Assembly: GCA_028023455.1 (NCBI GenBank)
Contig: JAQFVV010000152.1
Span: 2,482,001-2,546,000 of the forward strand
Length of the DNA stretch: 64,000 nt
Origin: Epiperipatus broadwayi
Taxonomy: Eukaryota; Onychophora; Udeonychophora; Euonychophora; Peripatidae
Direction of reading: 5' to 3'
Part shown: in pieces, positions 1-13,164 of the stretch
Layout: every line of letters starts with the position of its first letter
Numbering within the stretch: the stretch's first letter is position 1
Notes under the pieces: generated by a model
What the model was told of the DNA's origin: nothing
Database searches by the model: none
Seen by the model: only the letters and a program-made list of their open reading frames with translations
Made by a program: the position numbers and the translations under genes

Positions 1-351
<351 letters not shown>

Positions 352-420
352 CAATTCAATTTATTAGTAAACAACAGCTTACAAAGCCAAGAAAACGTTT
401 ACAATGATTAAAATTAAAAT

Positions 421-2570
421 TTACATAAAATTTTGATTTAATGAATCTAATATATACTTTTTAAATATTTTAAAATCTGATGTAAACTCTACATCACTAA
501 ACATATCATTATATTCATTTTGTAATCTATATACAGGTGCATTTTTTACACATTTATGTTTAATTAATGGTAAATGAAAAAATTTGTGATTTCTGCTATT
601 GAAAGTTGGTATTTTATATAGCAGATTTGTTACTGAATTATCAAAAGTTATTGTGCCATTTATCATTTTATATAAAAAACACATATCAGATAATATTCTC
701 TTAACACACAATTCATTATTATTACAAAATGAAGTTTTATACACATATTTACAATATTTATCATAAACCTTTTGTATTTTTTTCATATTCGTTTCATTTA
801 TAGAATTCCATATAATGGATCCATAATGTAAAATTGGCAATATCAAACTATTAAATATTAATTTATTAGTCTGGAAATCAAAAACAATTTTTGATCTGAG
901 CATCCTGCCAATAAGTTTAAATGCTTTATTAACAGAATATGTTATATGGTTATTAAAAGTAAAATTGCTTGTGAAAATTATACCCAAATCTTTATGATCA
1001 GTAATGTTCTTAATTTCAAGATGATCAATATGGTATCTATCCCATATTAACATTGTTTTTCTTGAATATGTCATAGCATTACATTTATCAATATTTATTT
1101 TCATGTTATTTTCTTGGCACCACTTGTAAAATACATCTATATAATTTTGTAAAGTTTTAATATCTTCTTTACTATTAATCTCCAGAAAAATTTTAATATC
1201 ATCTGCATAGCATAACACACTCCTATTTGGAATAAGTGTTATCAAATCTGATATATAAATAGCAAAAAATATTGGGCTTAACATACTCCCCTGTGAAAGT
1301 CCAAGTCTAGATTTAAAATTATTTAACTGTTTATTATTGTAATAAACATAATTGCTTCTATCAGATAGAAATGACTTGAATAAATTCATTAGATTGATTG
1401 AAAACCCAATTTTCTCTATTTTCATAAGAAGTAATCTATGATCAACTCTATCAAAAGCCTTTGTTAAATCAAAATATATTACATCCAAATGACTTCTTGC
1501 CTCAATAGCTCTACCTATGGCATCTGATATATGGACTAAATTTGTTTCTATTGACCTTCCTGGAAGAAACCCATGTAAAGAATAAGGAAGAATATTTTTT
1601 AAATAATGTATAATTCTGTAATAAATTGATTTTTCAAAAATTCTTGATGGTATAGGTAGTAAAGAAATAGGTCTATAATTTCGGACCTCTGATTTTTTCC
1701 CAGATTTGTATATAGGTATTACTTTAGCTGTTTTCCAATAGGAAAAATTGATGTTTTAAGTGACAAATTAAAAATATACAATAAAACTGGAGCCAAAAGT
1801 TCAATGCATCCTTTATAAATAAAAACTGGTATATTATCACAAGCAATACTTTTTTTATTTTTTATTAATTTTGTAGAATGGTATATCTCATCCAAATCAA
1901 ATTTTAATATGTTTATGGAGTCATTATTGAATATGAGATTTTGAATAAATGGATATTCCAAAATTAAGTTATTATCCAGTTCACATTGAGTTGAAAAATA
2001 AGTCATAAAATCATTTGATTCTATATCTACTACACATGTATTTTGTCTAACTGAAGTATAATGAGTCTTTAATACATTCCAAAAATGTTCTGGTTCTTTA
2101 TGTATTTTGTTTTGAGTCAGTTTAATATATTCTTGAAAATCATATTTTTCAAGTACTTTTACTATGCGTCTATAATTCCTATAGTTATTCAAATACAAAA
2201 AGCATTTATATTTCTTATAATATCTATGAAAAAAAAATTTTCTCTTTATACATCGAAGTAGTTTCACAGAGAACCATTTTGGAAATTTAATACCTCTACT
2301 TTGCTTAACTGGAATGAATCTATCAACAATATCTGACAATATTTGATGAAATATATTGGTAGCTAATGATGGGCATTTACATTCATAAACTTCACTCCAA
2401 GAAATATGTTTAATGGCTTGATTATTTGCACAGGTTATGGAATTTTTCCTGAATCTAGTTACCACTGACAGTTGCAATTCTAGTGCTGGATGATATATAT
2501 CTTCTGATACTAGAGGATATTCAGAGTTATTAATAATTATATCTGTAATTCTTGTAAATATCAAATCCAA
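421..2570 (-). pseudogene. LINE ORF2, linker and reverse transcriptase
   Basis: This continues ORF2 from the end of the endonuclease. The segment 2570-1719 covers the linker up to the start of the RT. After a frameshift near 1740 the RT runs to 421, with the motifs YRPISLL, then HGFLPGRS, then YFDLTKAFD, GLSQGSMLSPIFF and CYADD. The catalytic YADD box is at 1198-1209 and is intact. The C-terminal part continues with WN and Cys/His-poor sequence to the stop at 421. Apart from the frameshift the domain is well preserved and would reverse-transcribe element RNA at the nicked target. Confidence 0.9.
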
Positions 2571-3166
2571 AATATAATTTTATTAAATATTTTGTTTACT
2601 TGCTGTAGATCTAATAGTTTAAGAAATTGATCCAGTTCAATAAATTTTGGTGTATTTTCTTTTTCCTTAGTGTTTTCATGATAAGCAACATTGAAATCTC
2701 CTAAAAGAATCATTTCATATTTATATTGTATGAGATATAATTCCAGGATTTCAAGATTTTTTCTGAATTCATTTATTGATATATTTAGTGGTATATATAA
2801 ATTTCCAATTATGAGTTTTGAGTTTTTTATCTCTAATTCAATCCATACTGACTCAAAAGTTATATTTTCAATATTTATCTCTTTATGTATAATATCATTC
2901 TTGACAGCTGTTAGTACACCACCTCCTCTTGATGCAATGGTGTTTGGTCTATCATATCTAATTAAATTATATCTATTATCTATCAATTGATCATTTATGA
3001 TGTTTTCTTGTAACCATGTTTCTGTGAGACAAATAATATCATAATTTTCAGTAAGAATATTATGTTTTAAAGTAAATAATTTTGTGCGTAAACCTCTAAC
3101 ATTTTGTACATAAATACTTAACTTTTTATTTGACTTATCCATCATGACAATATGATTGATTAGCAC
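2561..3166 (-). pseudogene. LINE ORF2, APE-type endonuclease
   Basis: This is the N-terminal part of ORF2. It carries hallmark motifs of the apurinic-like endonuclease that nicks target DNA: an early QNVRGL segment, the catalytic-region TETWL motif, an RGGGV segment, and LLGDFN. The final SDH-type motif would fall in the next frame after a frameshift near 2570, where the sequence reads EDIYHP, so a key residue there appears changed. The start methionine lies inside the end of ORF1, a normal arrangement for such elements. Confidence 0.85.
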
Positions 3167-4114
3167 TTCTATTTTCTACTTCAAAAGTATTATATTTATG
3201 TTCCAATTTTTTTATGTCAGTATTAATACTTCTATTCATATCTGCAATTTCTTCAGTTGTTTTAATAGAATTATTATTATGTAAGTGACCATAGTAAGGT
3301 AGCAATACTGATCCTATGGGCCAAAGCTCTGGCTTTGTTATTTGTTCCTCAAATTTGCTATCTATTGAGATATAAAAAGAAGCATATTTCTCATTTTTAG
3401 ATGGCAGTTTATAACATACAATGGTAGTTTTTAAGCTATCCGTTAGATATTTTATAATATTTGTCTCATTCATTGATGTATCAATTCTTGTTAAAAAATA
3501 CTTTTTATAATGTATTCTAGGCTTTACTGTTTGTGTTATATGATTAGTTTGATTTCCATTTATACCTTTTTTATTATATTTATTTATTTTCTTTTTATAT
3601 GTGACTGTAATAAATTCTTCATCATCATTTTTAACTCCATATTTTTGTTTATTTTCTATGTTTCCATTTTCTTCCAAATCAAGTTTTTCTGTTGAATTTT
3701 GCTATTTTCTGGAGCAAGGTTTTGTTTATTTGAAGTTAAAATTTTTGCATAAGTCGTATCATTATTCTTTCCATTATTTTCAACATTATTTTTATCTTTA
3801 TCAATAATAACTTTTCCTTTTTTTGTTAAAGCCATTTTAGATATATCATTATGTGAGTTATTTTTAGTTATTTTCCCATTATTGTCACTTTTTATAGAAT
3901 TTGCAGAATTTTTTTCATTACTCTGGCAACCACTAGATGGTGCGACTAATTTGACTGGAGGATTGCATTCATTTATTTGAATAATCTTTTCCTCTGAAAA
4001 ATCAATTTTACTATTCTGATTTTCACCTTTTTGTTCAAAAATAGACATTAACATATCTTTTAAAAATTTATTTTCTTTATGAAGATTATCCATTTTTTGA
4101 TTTACCATTTTCAC
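3135..4114 (-). pseudogene. LINE ORF1, linker and RRM-like domain
   Basis: Two overlapping open segments (4114-3656 and 3677-3135) in different frames make up the middle and end of ORF1. The first is Asn/Lys-rich and hydrophilic, with a short possible coiled coil near its start (KMVNQKMDNLHKENKFLKDM). The second contains an FLTRID motif followed later by ASFYISI and LWPIGSVLLPYYG, the pattern seen at the end of CR1/Jockey-type ORF1 proteins. The frame change between the two segments could be a frameshift in this copy. The last codons overlap the start of ORF2. Confidence 0.65.
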
Positions 4115-4175
4115 TTGAGTTATAATAGTATTTAAAATTGAAAATACCTGTTTACAACAACTTTTATCCGTAAAC

Positions 4176-4765
4176 TTACCCTAAAGCTAAATGTTTATCT
4201 TGGCTTGAATCACTACCAAGATATTCACAAATACTTTCACTATCTTTAACATCAATAGTGTCAACATTATCAGAAATAATGCCGTTAGAACTAAAACGAT
4301 TTATATTTGTATTTGCCAAAGTGCAATGAGGGTATAAATATGAAATATTACCGTTATGTGACAGCAATTCTAAATCAATTGCGGAGAGTTTTAGACATTT
4401 TGCATGAAAAAGTTTACCACATCCTTCAGTACAGAAAACATATAACTGATCACTAGCGATAGTAGAACAGCAAAAATTAGAGTCTCTATTACTGCTATCG
4501 CTAAATAATAAAACATTATCAGAACACTTACTTTGTCCAGGAGTTTTCAAAAATCCATCGCTTTTATTTTGACTGTTACAATCCTCCATTTTGATCACTT
4601 CATTAGTATCTGTATTCAAACATTTTTCACATATATAATCATCCAATCCATCCACATATTTTTGTAGATTACTAATTGAGTCTTTATACAGGTTAGATGA
4701 AACTTATTTTTGCAACGTTTACATACAATTCTTTGTTGTTTTCCAAAAATTAGATTGCTACAATT
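4176..4765 (-). pseudogene. LINE ORF1, N-terminal PHD-type zinc finger
   Basis: The translation shows Cys/His ligands typical of a PHD finger in LINE ORF1 proteins. Upstream of 4690 there is a C-x2-C pair followed by a KFHLTC motif, then a downstream C-x2-C pair (ICEKC). A second Cys/His group further on includes FHAKC and a late H-x-C. A frameshift near 4690 separates the first ligands from the rest, and the open part runs 4655-4176 with a non-ATG start. In related elements this domain is thought to bind protein or nucleic acid during ORF1p assembly. The call rests on ligand spacing only. Confidence 0.7.
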
Positions 4766-4786
4766 AACATCCACCCATAGCAGGTC

Positions 4787-4803
4787 CGAATAATAATAAT
4801 AAT
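4787..4803. repeat. Short (AAT)n block at the LINE 5' junction
   Basis: Several AAT repeats end in an A-run directly upstream of the LINE's first bases (minus-strand reading). Together with the long array at 1-351 this frames the element with the same trinucleotide on both sides. Confidence 0.85.
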
Positions 4804-4804
4804 A

Positions 4805-6950
4805 AAAAAAGAGTATTCCAATTCACAAATTAAACAAATTTATTAAAAAAGAAAATTATTTTTGTTGTATTGTCATTAGTGGCTGAAGTATGGGCTGTGC
4901 TTCAGTGATGATAATGGATATGATATGGTCGTTAGTGTTATTGGAGCAGCAGGGTCATACTATGGTGGGGGAGAGTTTGATATTTGTGTGCTGCTGGTAC
5001 CCATAGTTGTAGGAAATTTGTCTGAAATGGCCTCTAAGGCTCAGAGCAGCAAGGTTTCAGAAAGTGCTCAAGGCAAAAACAAAAGGACTAAGACCCACGG
5101 GTCTATAAGACTCAGGAATTGATTGAGTGAGGCTAACAATGTGGAGTAATAAACTTGGGTTTTCCTTAATTCTTGCTGAATTGTGTGCATTATAATGCTG
5201 AAGTGATATTGCTCTTCCCATTGTTCATCCTTCATAGTATACTGATGACCTAAGACTAAATATTTCACCCATCACTGTTTTGGAAACCAGCATACATACT
5301 TTTAGTAAATTAGAATCAAATAGTGATCTATAGAATAGTCTCCACTAGTAAGTCCATTAAATATGGCAAGCATAACATAATCTTATATAAAAGATATAAA
5401 TTATTGCAGTTAGTAAGCTCATTAAATACCGGCAGCTTCATGTAACAGTTTTATATAAAAAAAAATAAAAAAATTATTAGCTAGTAAGTCAATTAATCAT
5501 GGCCAGCATAACATAAGTTTTATGTAAAAGATGTCAATTATCATTGCTAATAAGTCATTTAGATATTTTCAGCATCTTAACCATTAAATGAAAGAATTTA
5601 TTTTGAAAGTTTTTTTTTTAATAATGATAAATTAAGGATAAAATCAGCTAAGATCACAGATTTTGATTCTTTCCCATGATAGCAGAGCTAATATGAAAAC
5701 AGTACTTCAACCAGATCTAATGGATCCCATAGTTAGTATAAATAAGAAACCCATTGCCATGGTATATATTTATTATATGTCATTAAACCCATTCAAAAAA
5801 TTAATAGATAAGATTAATGAGAGCTATATACTGAAATGGAAACCTCCAATCTCTTTCCGTTTCACCATCAATCTAATGACCTACTCGTCTGAACTAGTTT
5901 CGAACCTATTCTAAATGTCAAAGTGTGATATATAAGTCAAATGGTAAAATTTGCTAGCATGGCTGCCTGAATGGCATCATCCATTTATATATGAAAGTAC
6001 GCTATAATTAGACAGATTGATAAAATTATAGCGTAAAAATACTTATAATTTGTTATAAAATATTTTATTAATGTATAAGTCAATTCTAAATTTTATATTT
6101 GAATTATATTTGTATGTGGATAGATAATTTAAACCATGAAATTATGGCATAATGATTTGTACATATAATATTTAAGATTAAATAAAAATAATGTAAAATG
6201 TTTTTTTTAAAACATATATTTACGGTTTTCTGATTTAATGTTTTATAGATATAACTGAAACTAAAGTATTTTTTTTATAAGATCTGTCAAATTTGCTTTT
6301 TTTTAAAATAAACAATATAAACAAAATATATTAAAAGTTATTTATATCAAGTTAAAATAAAAGTCATCGGTTTATAATTAAAAATGGGAATTTTGTGAAA
6401 ACAAGAAATCAGTTAGTGGCCACACCTGGGGTAAAAGTAAAATCTAGTTTACTGATTGATTTTGTTTGCAACAAAAGACTTATCATTAAATCAGAATACC
6501 ATTACTATCTGCTAAGCCTTAAAATTTATAAAACCTAAAAAAGGAATTTAATTAATGAAATCGGAATCAAAATGATATAACTTAATATAACCTTTGTAAT
6601 TATGTAAATATCATTAGTGTTTAATAAAGAATATTATTTTAAATAAAAAAAAATTATATATTTAATTAAAATTTTTTTAAAGTAAATGAAATATAACACC
6701 TCAGAGACATTATTAGTAGTAAAAAATCAGATTCTATGATTTTGTTTAATAAAAAGTCAATTGTTTTTGAGGCAAACGAAATTCCAAAAATATGTTAAGG
6801 CTTAGTAGATGGAAATATATAAATATGCAATATTTTAAGCGGGAAAGGGATACTCCATCTTGCTTTTGAAGAGCTGTTACTTCCAGAAGATGAAAATTTA
6901 TTAATTTCACTGTCATGCTAGTCAGGCAAAATTTTGCTGTTGTTCCCATG
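4805..6950. other. AT-rich DNA without recognisable genes
   Basis: No exon, RNA gene or coding mobile element was recognised here. Apart from the tandem repeat at 5345-5580, it consists of A/T-rich sequence with homopolymer runs and only short, chance reading frames. Confidence 0.6.
5345..5580. repeat. Degenerate ~65-71 bp tandem repeat, about 4 copies
   Basis: Units begin near 5345, 5410, 5481 and 5547 with the shared start CTAGTAAGTC or TTAGTAAGCTC, followed by ATTAAAT, GGC(A)AGC and a TATATAAAAG-like segment. The last copy is incomplete. Confidence 0.75.
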
Positions 6951-7016
6951 ATGGAACGCCGAAGTTCAATCCACCCAAGCCTGAAGCAACAACCAACATT
7001 GCCCTAACAAGCTTAT

Positions 7017-7207
7017 ACCAAATAAAAGATGCCGTAAGCTGCTAAAAGGGACTTGCCTTCGTTCCAATTTCAGTCCAGCTACAAGAACACCATTTAAAAT
7101 CATCTCCCAACTAAATAGAAGATGCCATAAGCCGCCAAAGAACTCACCTTCATTCCAGCTAGTGTATCTCCAGTCCAGCTATAGGAGAACTGTTTTAATA
7201 TTAAAAT
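7017..7207. repeat. Two imperfect ~95-bp direct repeats
   Basis: Both copies contain AAATA.AAGATGCC.TAAGC.GC followed by a CCTTC.TTCCA segment, CAGTCCAGCTA and a closing TTAAAATC. The block is less AT-rich than its surroundings and is probably an old repeat fragment. Confidence 0.7.
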
Positions 7208-8809
7208 CGCAGAGCTCTGTGTAAAAATTCAAAATGATCATTATTTCTTCAAAATCAGGTTAGCTAACTATATTATTGTATACTCTGTCTAAATTGTTTT
7301 CTAAATAATATTTGTATACTATAAATGACCTACATATGCTAAATTTCTTTATTAATTTAATTTTTTGCTATATAACTTGATCACTGCAGTATATTTACTT
7401 TTCTTTTGCTTATTTTAATTATTATTAATTATGCCTGTGTCTCGAAACAACACGCATTTAATTACGAAATATATTCTTTTTGAAAATATTTTTTTTAATC
7501 TTCGAATTGTATTAATTATAGCATCATTTAGCACTCCGTTTCGAAACCCTAATTTATAAATAATGGCAACCCTTTGTGCTCGTTGTTATTTTGTCATTTA
7601 TTAATTAATTAATGAAAATATAAAATGTGGCTTATAAATCCAAGTTTGCAACCTTTAATTTTTATGTTACTTAGAATAAAACTAGCTTGGAATGTAATTA
7701 TAAGTATATTTTTCTTATTAAAGTATTTGTAAGTCCCTTAAATATACTTTCCCCTTAAGAGTTTATTCATTACAGATAACTGAAAAGAATGAATGGGATA
7801 AAGTAAAGTATATACATATTCCCGTCAGTAGCATATATTTAATTTTCATGCTACATAAGAGTTGGCTCTTTTGATCAAACTGATAAACTAGTGTTCATTT
7901 AATATATGATATTTAATTTATAATATACTTCAGCTTGGCGGATGTGAAATTTTATCAATATTTTATTGTTGTGCTGTTTTGTTATATATATATAAGATGG
8001 AGCCACGGTAAGTCCAGTCCATCTTCCTCTCTTATGGGTAGTGCAGTAGCTATGACCGAGCTAAGGGCCAGATTAGCGCATAAGTCCCCCGCCTCTTATG
8101 AACCAAATAAAGGTTCCTTTTTAGCAGCATGACAACCGGTTATTGGGTAAACCGGTGTTGGTCACGAAAACCCTAAAACTATTTATCCATCCACAGAGCA
8201 ACTTTATTATTATATTTTACTTGTGTGTAGCATATTAGTAAAATCTTTATAGCCAACTCTGCCTCCCTAACATGCAGTCTTCGGTGTTGATCTGAAGTAT
8301 TCTTGAAAACCTGTTCGATCAAAATCTATCTGGGATGCTTTATATGCCCATATTTAATATATAAATTTGTCATAATCAGATGTATTATTAAGCTTCACTC
8401 CAGACTTGGTTTGATTATATTTATAATAGCCACTCGAATTGCTTATGAAACGGCATAACTAATAAGTGAAATGTAGTGATTAATTATATAGCATAATATT
8501 AGCGCAATTAAAAAATAGCCACAAATTTCTTTAGCTCAAATATCAATTATTGTTTGTACAATTGCCTATAGTAATGTTACTTAATAAATAAAAATGCCTG
8601 CGTGCATTATCCAACGCTAAATAATGGGTTATACCAAAAGACATATGAAGTTGTCAATAAATATATTTCTAATTAATCATATATTAGTTTCTGTCTCATT
8701 ATTAAATCAATCCAATTCACTAATTGACCATAACTATTCATTAGTAAATCCCCTAGTAATTAAATGTCTCTAGTATTTAAGTTGTTTATATATATGTTTA
8801 AGTCCATGA
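7208..8809. other. AT-rich DNA with an unclassified GC-richer repeat-like segment (7930-8215)
   Basis: No gene is recognised. The segment 7930-8215 is less AT-rich than the flanks. It contains an inverted pair around AACCGG ... ACCGGT and the string CACGAAAACCC, and it looks like an old short interspersed repeat, but I cannot name it. A 65-codon reading frame across it has no recognisable motif. Confidence 0.5.
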
Positions 8810-9040
8810 GTCTTATTGTTTTCTCCGATTTGCTAGCGGGCCGGATTAAGAATTAATTCTCATGTGCCATCATTGTTATGTTGTCCATTAGGTGTTTGAT
8901 CTGGGGCTTGGAGAGTGGGTTCGAATCCAGGCTGGTCCCTGAATTAAATCTCAGGTTTGACTGGGTTTGAAGTACATTTTGTGAGTTCCAGCTCGTGTTA
9001 GATGGATAAGCATGTTTTGACCAGTACAATACCCAACTTT
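8810..9040 (+). repeat. LTR-end-like or SINE-like fragment with B-box-like motif
   Basis: A pol III B-box-like sequence (GGTTCGAATCC) lies at 8918-8928. Upstream, the string ATTAAGAATTAATTCT is also present in the 3' part of LTR A (near 12147) and of its partner near 30857. The fragment therefore looks like a remnant of a related LTR end. Its own terminus, expected as CTGTTACA, is decayed near 9034. Confidence 0.5.
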
Positions 9041-9384
9041 AATGTTTATGTGAACTAGTAGTATAAACTTTTAATGAAGTATAAAGTCAGATGAACTAGA
9101 CTTTATTGCTAATAGAATACCTAATTAATTTGAAATTAAGAATATGTTATTTATCTATTCTATGTGATGTTCTATCTATATGTTAATGTTTAGTGCACCA
9201 ACCTCTCCAGAAATATTTGAACTTGCCTGAACTCATACCCATGACAATTTAAACTCTTATGTCTACATAATTTAACATTCTCACTCATATATGCCTTCAA
9301 TATTATTGATCACTGTCTACTATTTATAAGTAATTCAAATGCCAATGTCATCCATTCCAAATGACACTTCTCCTATTTCATAGC

Positions 9385-9573
9385 ACTTGACTTAATAAAC
9401 TATATATGTTATATATAGAGCTCGCAAATATGTTATATATAGAGCTCGCAAATGAGCTCTTAACAAACTTTGCAGAATATTCCTGATCCCATACCAGTTT
9501 CTGCTACTGGCTTCCTCAGTGAGGTGCTAAAATATTCAAGCATTAGTTAAGAGTTTATTTGTGAGCTCTATAT
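9385..9573. repeat. Short direct and inverted repeats next to element A
   Basis: A 24-bp segment containing TATATAGAGCTCGCAAAT is tandemly duplicated near 9407-9450. Part of it reappears inverted at 9545-9572 (GTTAAGAG ... GAGCTCTATA), giving a fold-back of about 130 bp. The last four bases, ATAT at 9570-9573, form the left target-site duplication of element A. Confidence 0.65.
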
Positions 9574-12278
9574 TGAAGCTGTGCATATATATATACAATA
9601 TATATATGCTAGCTTCACCAGTCACTGTGAACTAACTAAGACCCTAAGACCAACCACAGTCAATGTATGTTTCTTTCTTAAAATAAATAATGACCTACAC
9701 AGACAGTTCATAAAGGAAATTATTTTAAAAAATTAATGAAATAAAATATAGAAAGTTTAAAATTTTATTTGTAACTATTTTTAAAATATATGTTGGCAGA
9801 ATTAGATAAGATAAATTTTCTTAATTAAACATAACTCATTAAAGAATGCAATTATTTTATGAAAGATTTTAATTAAAAGAAAAAAATATATGTTGGCAGA
9901 ATTAGATAAGATAAATTTTCTTAATTAAACATAACTCATTAAAGAATGCAATTATTTTATGAAAGATTTTAATTAAAAGAAAACAGATAACAGGAGAAGT
10001 TTTGAAACAATGGGCTACTAATAAGTAGTCTAATTAAAAATAGAATTGAAATGGGTATAAAGAAGTTTGTTTTTGTTCAGGGTCTGATGCTTGCTGTAAC
10101 CTTTGCTGAAGGTTTGATATTAAAAAGAAATTTTTACTGAAAGAAGTTTGCTAAAAAAATTTGACAATTGTAAAATCTTGCTTGCTGAATTACTCTAAGC
10201 CATAGTCCATTTTTTCAGCATTTATATTTTTAAATTCAAAATGTGCTACTTTGCAAAAATGAGGGAATAATCTTCTCTGCCTTCACTCTCCCATCTGTCC
10301 AGGAGACCGGAGTTGTAACCATGTGAGCCAGCCAGAGAACTAAACTGTCTGCCCTGTATCCATGAATATCTGCCTTCAAAACATAAAAACAATTTAAAGA
10401 ACCGAGAAGATCTGCTAGAAACATCAAATGAACACATCTTGACCCACCTCATCTAGTTACCGGTAACAATCACATAAATTAACAAAAAAATCTTTCTAAT
10501 TTGCAAATTCAATCTAGATTTATGTTGTTCTATATATGTTTTTGAAATCTATATGTCCGTGTCTTGTAAAATTATATTTCATTAATTGCTTTCTTTTCTC
10601 TTCTTTTTTTTAAATATTGTGATAGGTGGTGGGGTTATTACATATAATGGCGGCAATAGTTCTTATTAATTTAATTGAAAAATATTTCATTTAACTTTCC
10701 GCCATTATGCTCCCGTAATTAAGTATTTATTTTACATAGATATTTATTTAGAAAGAAACGAAAGCAAATCATAGAAAGTGCAAATCCTATTTTTTTTTAA
10801 AATCAATATTTAATTGCTAAAGATTCTTTCAAATAACTATAAAGATTCTATTATAAAACTTCCAAGATTTTAATTTAGTTTTTTTTTAATATATATAAAA
10901 AAAAAAGATCCTGATCTACGTCTTTATTTTTTTTTAGTCAATGAAGGGTTCGAATTTAAAGTTGTATTTTACAGGAGAAATAAAATAAATGTTCGCATTT
11001 ATATTTTTTTAGTAATAAGAGTGTATATTTGATAATCCATATATGTATTAAAGTTTTATAAATAGCATTGGCTCTGTGGGTAGATAGATCAAACTTCAAC
11101 TAAATCAATAAAATATCCACCCATTTGTGTTTGTGATCTAAATCTTATAAAGGGAAAGTTACTATTATTTTCTGTGGATTTTTTCAGTCATGATTGAGCT
11201 TTCATAAAGTATATATATATTTTGCAGAGGTTTTTTTTTTTAAAATTTAAAGGTTGTTGACCATATTTATATGGTATCATGCCCCGGGTGATTTGTGGGC
11301 ATCTCAGCATAGTACAGTGCTTCTCTTTTACCTAGTTTGCATAGGTTAATCTACATACATATGGAACTTTATGAAAATAAATAAAATTTCAGGATCTCCT
11401 ATCTATCTCAGATATTTGAATGTAGTAACTGGACATAAGCAAGAAAACTGTTCCTGAATCCAGGTCACGCGTTTAGCAAACGGATTCTATTTTTTCTCTC
11501 TAACCCAGTTTAGAGACGGAGGGCTCTGGTATTAATCTCTTGGTTGCTGTTGTGTCTCAAGTTTTCATAGCCTATAATATGCTATGACCTCAGTGCACGG
11601 TATTGTATATTTATATTTGTTTTCAAATCTTTCTCAAAATATTATCGAAATGTTTCATTCACAGCTGGAAAATTCTGCTGAGGTCACTATTTCATTTCCT
11701 TTAATCATTAGTAGAGGGCTGTGATTTAAACCTGTCCAAAGTGTTTAGTTGAGTTTGACCATTTATTTATTCATGTTTCCTATCCATAGAGTTAATAAAT
11801 CATGTCTCTCTCTTGATTTTTATGTAACCCATCTATTGGCTGGAAATATAATTAAAAAAAATAATATAAATTTTTGTCTATCATTATCATTACAAAGAAG
11901 GGATTTTTCATATATGTCTGTAGATGGTTGTAGGGCAATAGCCTGCAGCTCAATCAGCGAATCTTTGTAGAATCTTGCTAGCCTAATTAATAAACGTTTT
12001 CTTTTGTCTGTCATTCATTATCATTAAAACTTTGTAGTATTGTTTTTTTTCTGTATGTGATATACATATAATTCTGGTCATTATATATATCTACTTGTTA
12101 AAATTCATTTTGTGGGCTTATCTCTCCCTGACCACAGGGCATACATTAAGAATTAATTCTAGTGAGATTTGGGGAGTAAGTCGATTAGTAGCAATCTAGA
12201 GGAGTAGGTGAGGTTCGAACACCCTCTATCTGCATCTCTAGGTTAGGTTAAAGCAGCTCTACTTTTCATACTGTTAAT
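9574..12278 (+). repeat. Element A 5' LTR (2.7 kb)
   Basis: It aligns along its length with 17791-20210 followed by 30797-30987. It begins with a stem-loop (TGAAGC at 9574-9579 pairing with GCTTCA at 9612-9617, with an AT-rich inner stem). A 100-bp segment is tandemly duplicated at about 9783-9982 (both copies contain TGTTGGCAGA, at 9791 and 9891). The 3' LTR has only one copy, so the duplication arose after insertion. Near the 3' end there is a B-box-like GGTTCGAAC. The terminal CA is decayed. Confidence 0.88.
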
Positions 12279-12293
12279 TTTTTTTGTATAATC

Positions 12294-12311
12294 TGGTGCC
12301 CAACATGGGGC
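12294..12311 (+). promoter_or_regulatory. Element A primer binding site, tRNA-Lys type
   Basis: Fifteen bases after the LTR end lies TGGTGCCCAACATGGGGC, which differs at two positions from the common retroelement site complementary to the 3' end of tRNA-Lys(1,2). This fixes the element's orientation and the 5' LTR boundary. Confidence 0.85.
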
Positions 12312-12952
12312 CTTACTGTTTAGAGATAGACCCTGAGATATGATAATGGGAATTTCATGATGAGAAGAAATTTTTTTTTGTGTGTGTGTTTTTTGTAAAT
12401 AATTATAGTGAATGACAGAGTTTATATATTTTTCTTTTGCACTTTCTGTGTTTTCTATCAGTTGAACAGTTTACAAGATGTGAAATCAATCAGTTCAGTT
12501 GAAAATTAAAACCAAATCAGATATTAATGTATTTTTCTTTCTTTTGCTAGGAAGGAAGACAGAGTGATCAAACAAGGAGCAAAGAAAAGGTGGGCTCAAG
12601 TAGTTTTTTTACTCCCCTGGCAGTAGTAATCATATTTCATTGAAGTGTATATCAAATACACATAGTTATAGTCACATATACAACATACAGAACAGGGTAG
12701 TAAATAAATAAACACAAATCAGGCAGGAACTATGGATAGGATAATAGATAGAAAGCTGGCAGATTAAAAAAGGACGACAGTTGCAGGGATGGTTGGGAGA
12801 GTGAAGCAAATTTTTTTGAAAAGCAAAAATAGAAAAATAAAACAAATTTTAAGGCTAGTATTAGTACAAAGACTAAAGATAACAGCAAATCAAATTTTTT
12901 TTATCTATTCATATTTCTCTAGAAAATATGGATAGCCCAGGAGACATAGATT

Positions 12953-13067
12953 CACTGGAACCACAATGGGTATGAAAATTGATGGAAACTATGTTAAAAA
13001 AGTTGAAGATCACTGGAACCACAATGGGTATGAAAATTGATGGAAACTGTGTTAAAAAAAGTTGAAA
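12953..13067. repeat. 58-bp tandem duplication in the element A leader/gag start
   Basis: CACTGGAACCACAATGG begins at 12953 and again at 13011, followed in both copies by GTATGAAAATTGATGG. The period is 58 bp and the two copies are almost identical. Confidence 0.85.
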
Positions 13068-13164
13068 AACAAAGAAGAATGTAGACAATATAGAGCAGAA
13101 ATCAACAGTATGAAAGAAGAGAAAGAGAATGAAGTAAAAATGAAACAAGAAAATCAATCAAGAA

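Larger units (their letters stand above)
352..4790 (-). mobile_element. Near full-length LINE retrotransposon (CR1/Jockey-like supergroup), in a TAA microsatellite
   Basis: This non-LTR retrotransposon of about 4.4 kb reads right to left. Its order is PHD-type zinc finger, Asn/Lys-rich linker, RRM-like ORF1 domain, APE endonuclease, reverse transcriptase, and a short 3' end with an AATAAA-like motif before the (TTA)n tail. The 5' end follows a short (TTA)n block at 4787-4803. The reading frames are broken by only a few frameshifts (near 4690, 2570 and 1740), so the copy is recent but unlikely to be active. ORF1 and ORF2 overlap by about 32 nt. Clade placement is by eye; the ORF1 architecture resembles CR1, Jockey and related groups. 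Confidence 0.88.

Noticed and set aside
8810-9040. A functional tRNA gene from the B-box-like motif
   Set aside because: No acceptor stem, anticodon arm or terminator; it fits an LTR-end or SINE fragment better. The same holds for 44040-44140, 53545-53640 and 62885-62945.
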